64,000 bases of DNA from Taeniopygia guttata (lineage: Eukaryota > Chordata > Aves > Passeriformes > Estrildidae). Each line of letters begins with the position of its first letter. Position 1 is the first letter of the stretch. This document shows positions 62,972 through 64,000 of the stretch, one piece after another. Below the pieces are notes generated by a model. The model worked only from the letters and a program-made list of their open reading frames with translations, was not told the DNA's origin and made no database searches. The position numbers and the translations under genes were made by a program. Location: positions 5,704,501-5,768,500 of the forward strand of contig NC_133033.1 of assembly GCF_048771995.1 (NCBI RefSeq). Direction: 5' to 3'.

Positions 62972-64000
62972 CTGCAAACACAAAGCTTTAGCATTTCCAC
63001 CCAGCTCATCAAGCAGTTCATAAATAGGTCGTTCTTGGAGCAGTTTAATCAGAAGCTTCTCAAGTTCTCATATTCCATGTCAGGTTTTAGCACTCAGAAC
63101 CATAAACTGCTTTTGAGAAGAGGGTTCAGGTCTTTTACTGCCTGGATACTTTAAAGTGCCATCCTGTGTGCAATTACGATAAGCGGCATAAGGGATAGCT
63201 GAGCTACAGAAATTGCAAAAGCTGTTATCTCTGCCTGGTTTTAAAAACACATGGGGAAAAAAGCCATGAGAAAAACCCTGGGAGGAAATACTTGGCTTGT
63301 TTACACAATACAGTTGTTAATGACATAAATCATAAATGCCCCTCCACAGTTCAGTGCCACATGGGCTCTCAGACTGGGGCCATTTCATCCTGTACTGCCA
63401 CAGCCAGGAAATAAAACTTCAGTGTCTCTGTGCTTCACCTGCATGAACTGGTGGAACTGGGATCAATGGCCCAATTTAAGACTTCTAAAAAACGTCCAAA
63501 TTTTCTTTCGCTGCAAAGGAGGCCTCCAGAAAGCATCCAAAAAATTTGTGACACATTTGCCCTTCTGCTGACTATTATCTTACATACACCAAGTTAGACA
63601 AAATACCCCTGTAGATTATATAGTTTCTTTTCTCCACTATTCCTCTTCATGGAGGTTCAGACTTGGTGATTTTTGATACAAAAGAAAATTTGAGGGAGTC
63701 ACCCAACTCTGGAATTTGTTTCAAACAGGAAAATGACATGTTTGCTTAAAAAAAAACAACTCAAATTAAATAACACAAATCCCCCTGCAGTGAAAACCCA
63801 GAAAAATACTGAATTATTTGACATATCCTAACAGCACTCACACTCCCACCTCTGCTTCCTGGAGCTCATAAGCATCCAGGCTACACACAACACATTTGTC
63901 TCTCTCAGTGCAATGTAAAACCTTAATTACAGTGTTAGGAACATTAACTGATTCTTGCTATTGACAAATGTGCACAGGTGTAATGTTTGGGGAGGAAACT
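62972..64000 (-). other. ZFYVE9: ZFYVE9 intron, runs off the window
   Basis: Sequence upstream of the 62971 exon on the gene strand. The acceptor GTTTGCAG is clear. I recognise no further SARA exon before the right edge. Confidence 0.65.

Noticed and set aside
63847-63878. A short minus-strand segment (AYELQEAE) between an AG and a GTGGGA, considered as an upstream ZFYVE9 exon.
   Set aside because: It is only about 30 nt, the tract before it is poor in pyrimidines, and I do not recognise the residues as SARA.
1-64000. Search for CRISPR arrays, operons, tRNA or rRNA genes, and LTR or virus-derived elements.
   Set aside because: None was recognised. The window is ordinary vertebrate genic DNA with only two short CR1 fragments as clear mobile elements.

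Overview
This is vertebrate nuclear DNA, most likely from a bird. All the real genes are split by GT-AG introns. They follow the order TUT4, PRPF38A, ORC1, CC2D1B, ZFYVE9, the same block known from human chromosome 1p32.3, read here in the opposite direction with all relative orientations kept. Two degraded LINE fragments have the typical 3' end of avian CR1 elements, which points to a bird (or another sauropsid). No bacterial, viral, CRISPR or operon-like content was seen.

Layout: (1) 1-5919, plus strand: the last three coding exons of TUT4 (ZCCHC11), then its 3' UTR. (2) 7648-10983, minus strand: complete PRPF38A in ten coding exons, 312 residues, tail to tail with TUT4. (3) 10740-11900: a CpG-rich divergent promoter shared by PRPF38A and ORC1, with an E2F-type site and a 10-bp tandem repeat. 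(4) 12095-26713, plus strand: complete ORC1 in sixteen coding exons, 861 residues. (5) 27250-27720: CpG island promoter of CC2D1B. (6) 27798-53379, plus strand: complete CC2D1B in 23 coding exons, 868 residues. (7) 57526-62971, minus strand: the last six coding exons of ZFYVE9 (SARA), tail to tail with CC2D1B. The gene continues beyond the right edge of the window.

The genes are not one pathway. TUT4 uridylates RNA, PRPF38A is a spliceosome B-complex protein, ORC1 licenses replication origins, CC2D1B regulates ESCRT-III, and ZFYVE9 is an endosomal scaffold for TGF-beta receptor and Smad2/3. What they share is ancient physical linkage; the ORC1/PRPF38A pair also appears to share a promoter. 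I found every exon by reading splice sites and checking codon phase across each junction. The summed lengths are whole codons for each gene, and 312 and 861 residues equal the human PRPF38A and ORC1 lengths as I remember them.

I found no wholly new biological system. The best leads are small: an 89-nt PRPF38A intron that can fold almost completely into a GC hairpin, a possibly altered methyl-lysine cage in the ORC1 BAH domain, a Thr-Pro-Arg repeat in the ORC1 linker, a possible alternative last exon of CC2D1B, alternative TUT4 tails, and a G-quadruplex candidate just after the TUT4 stop codon.
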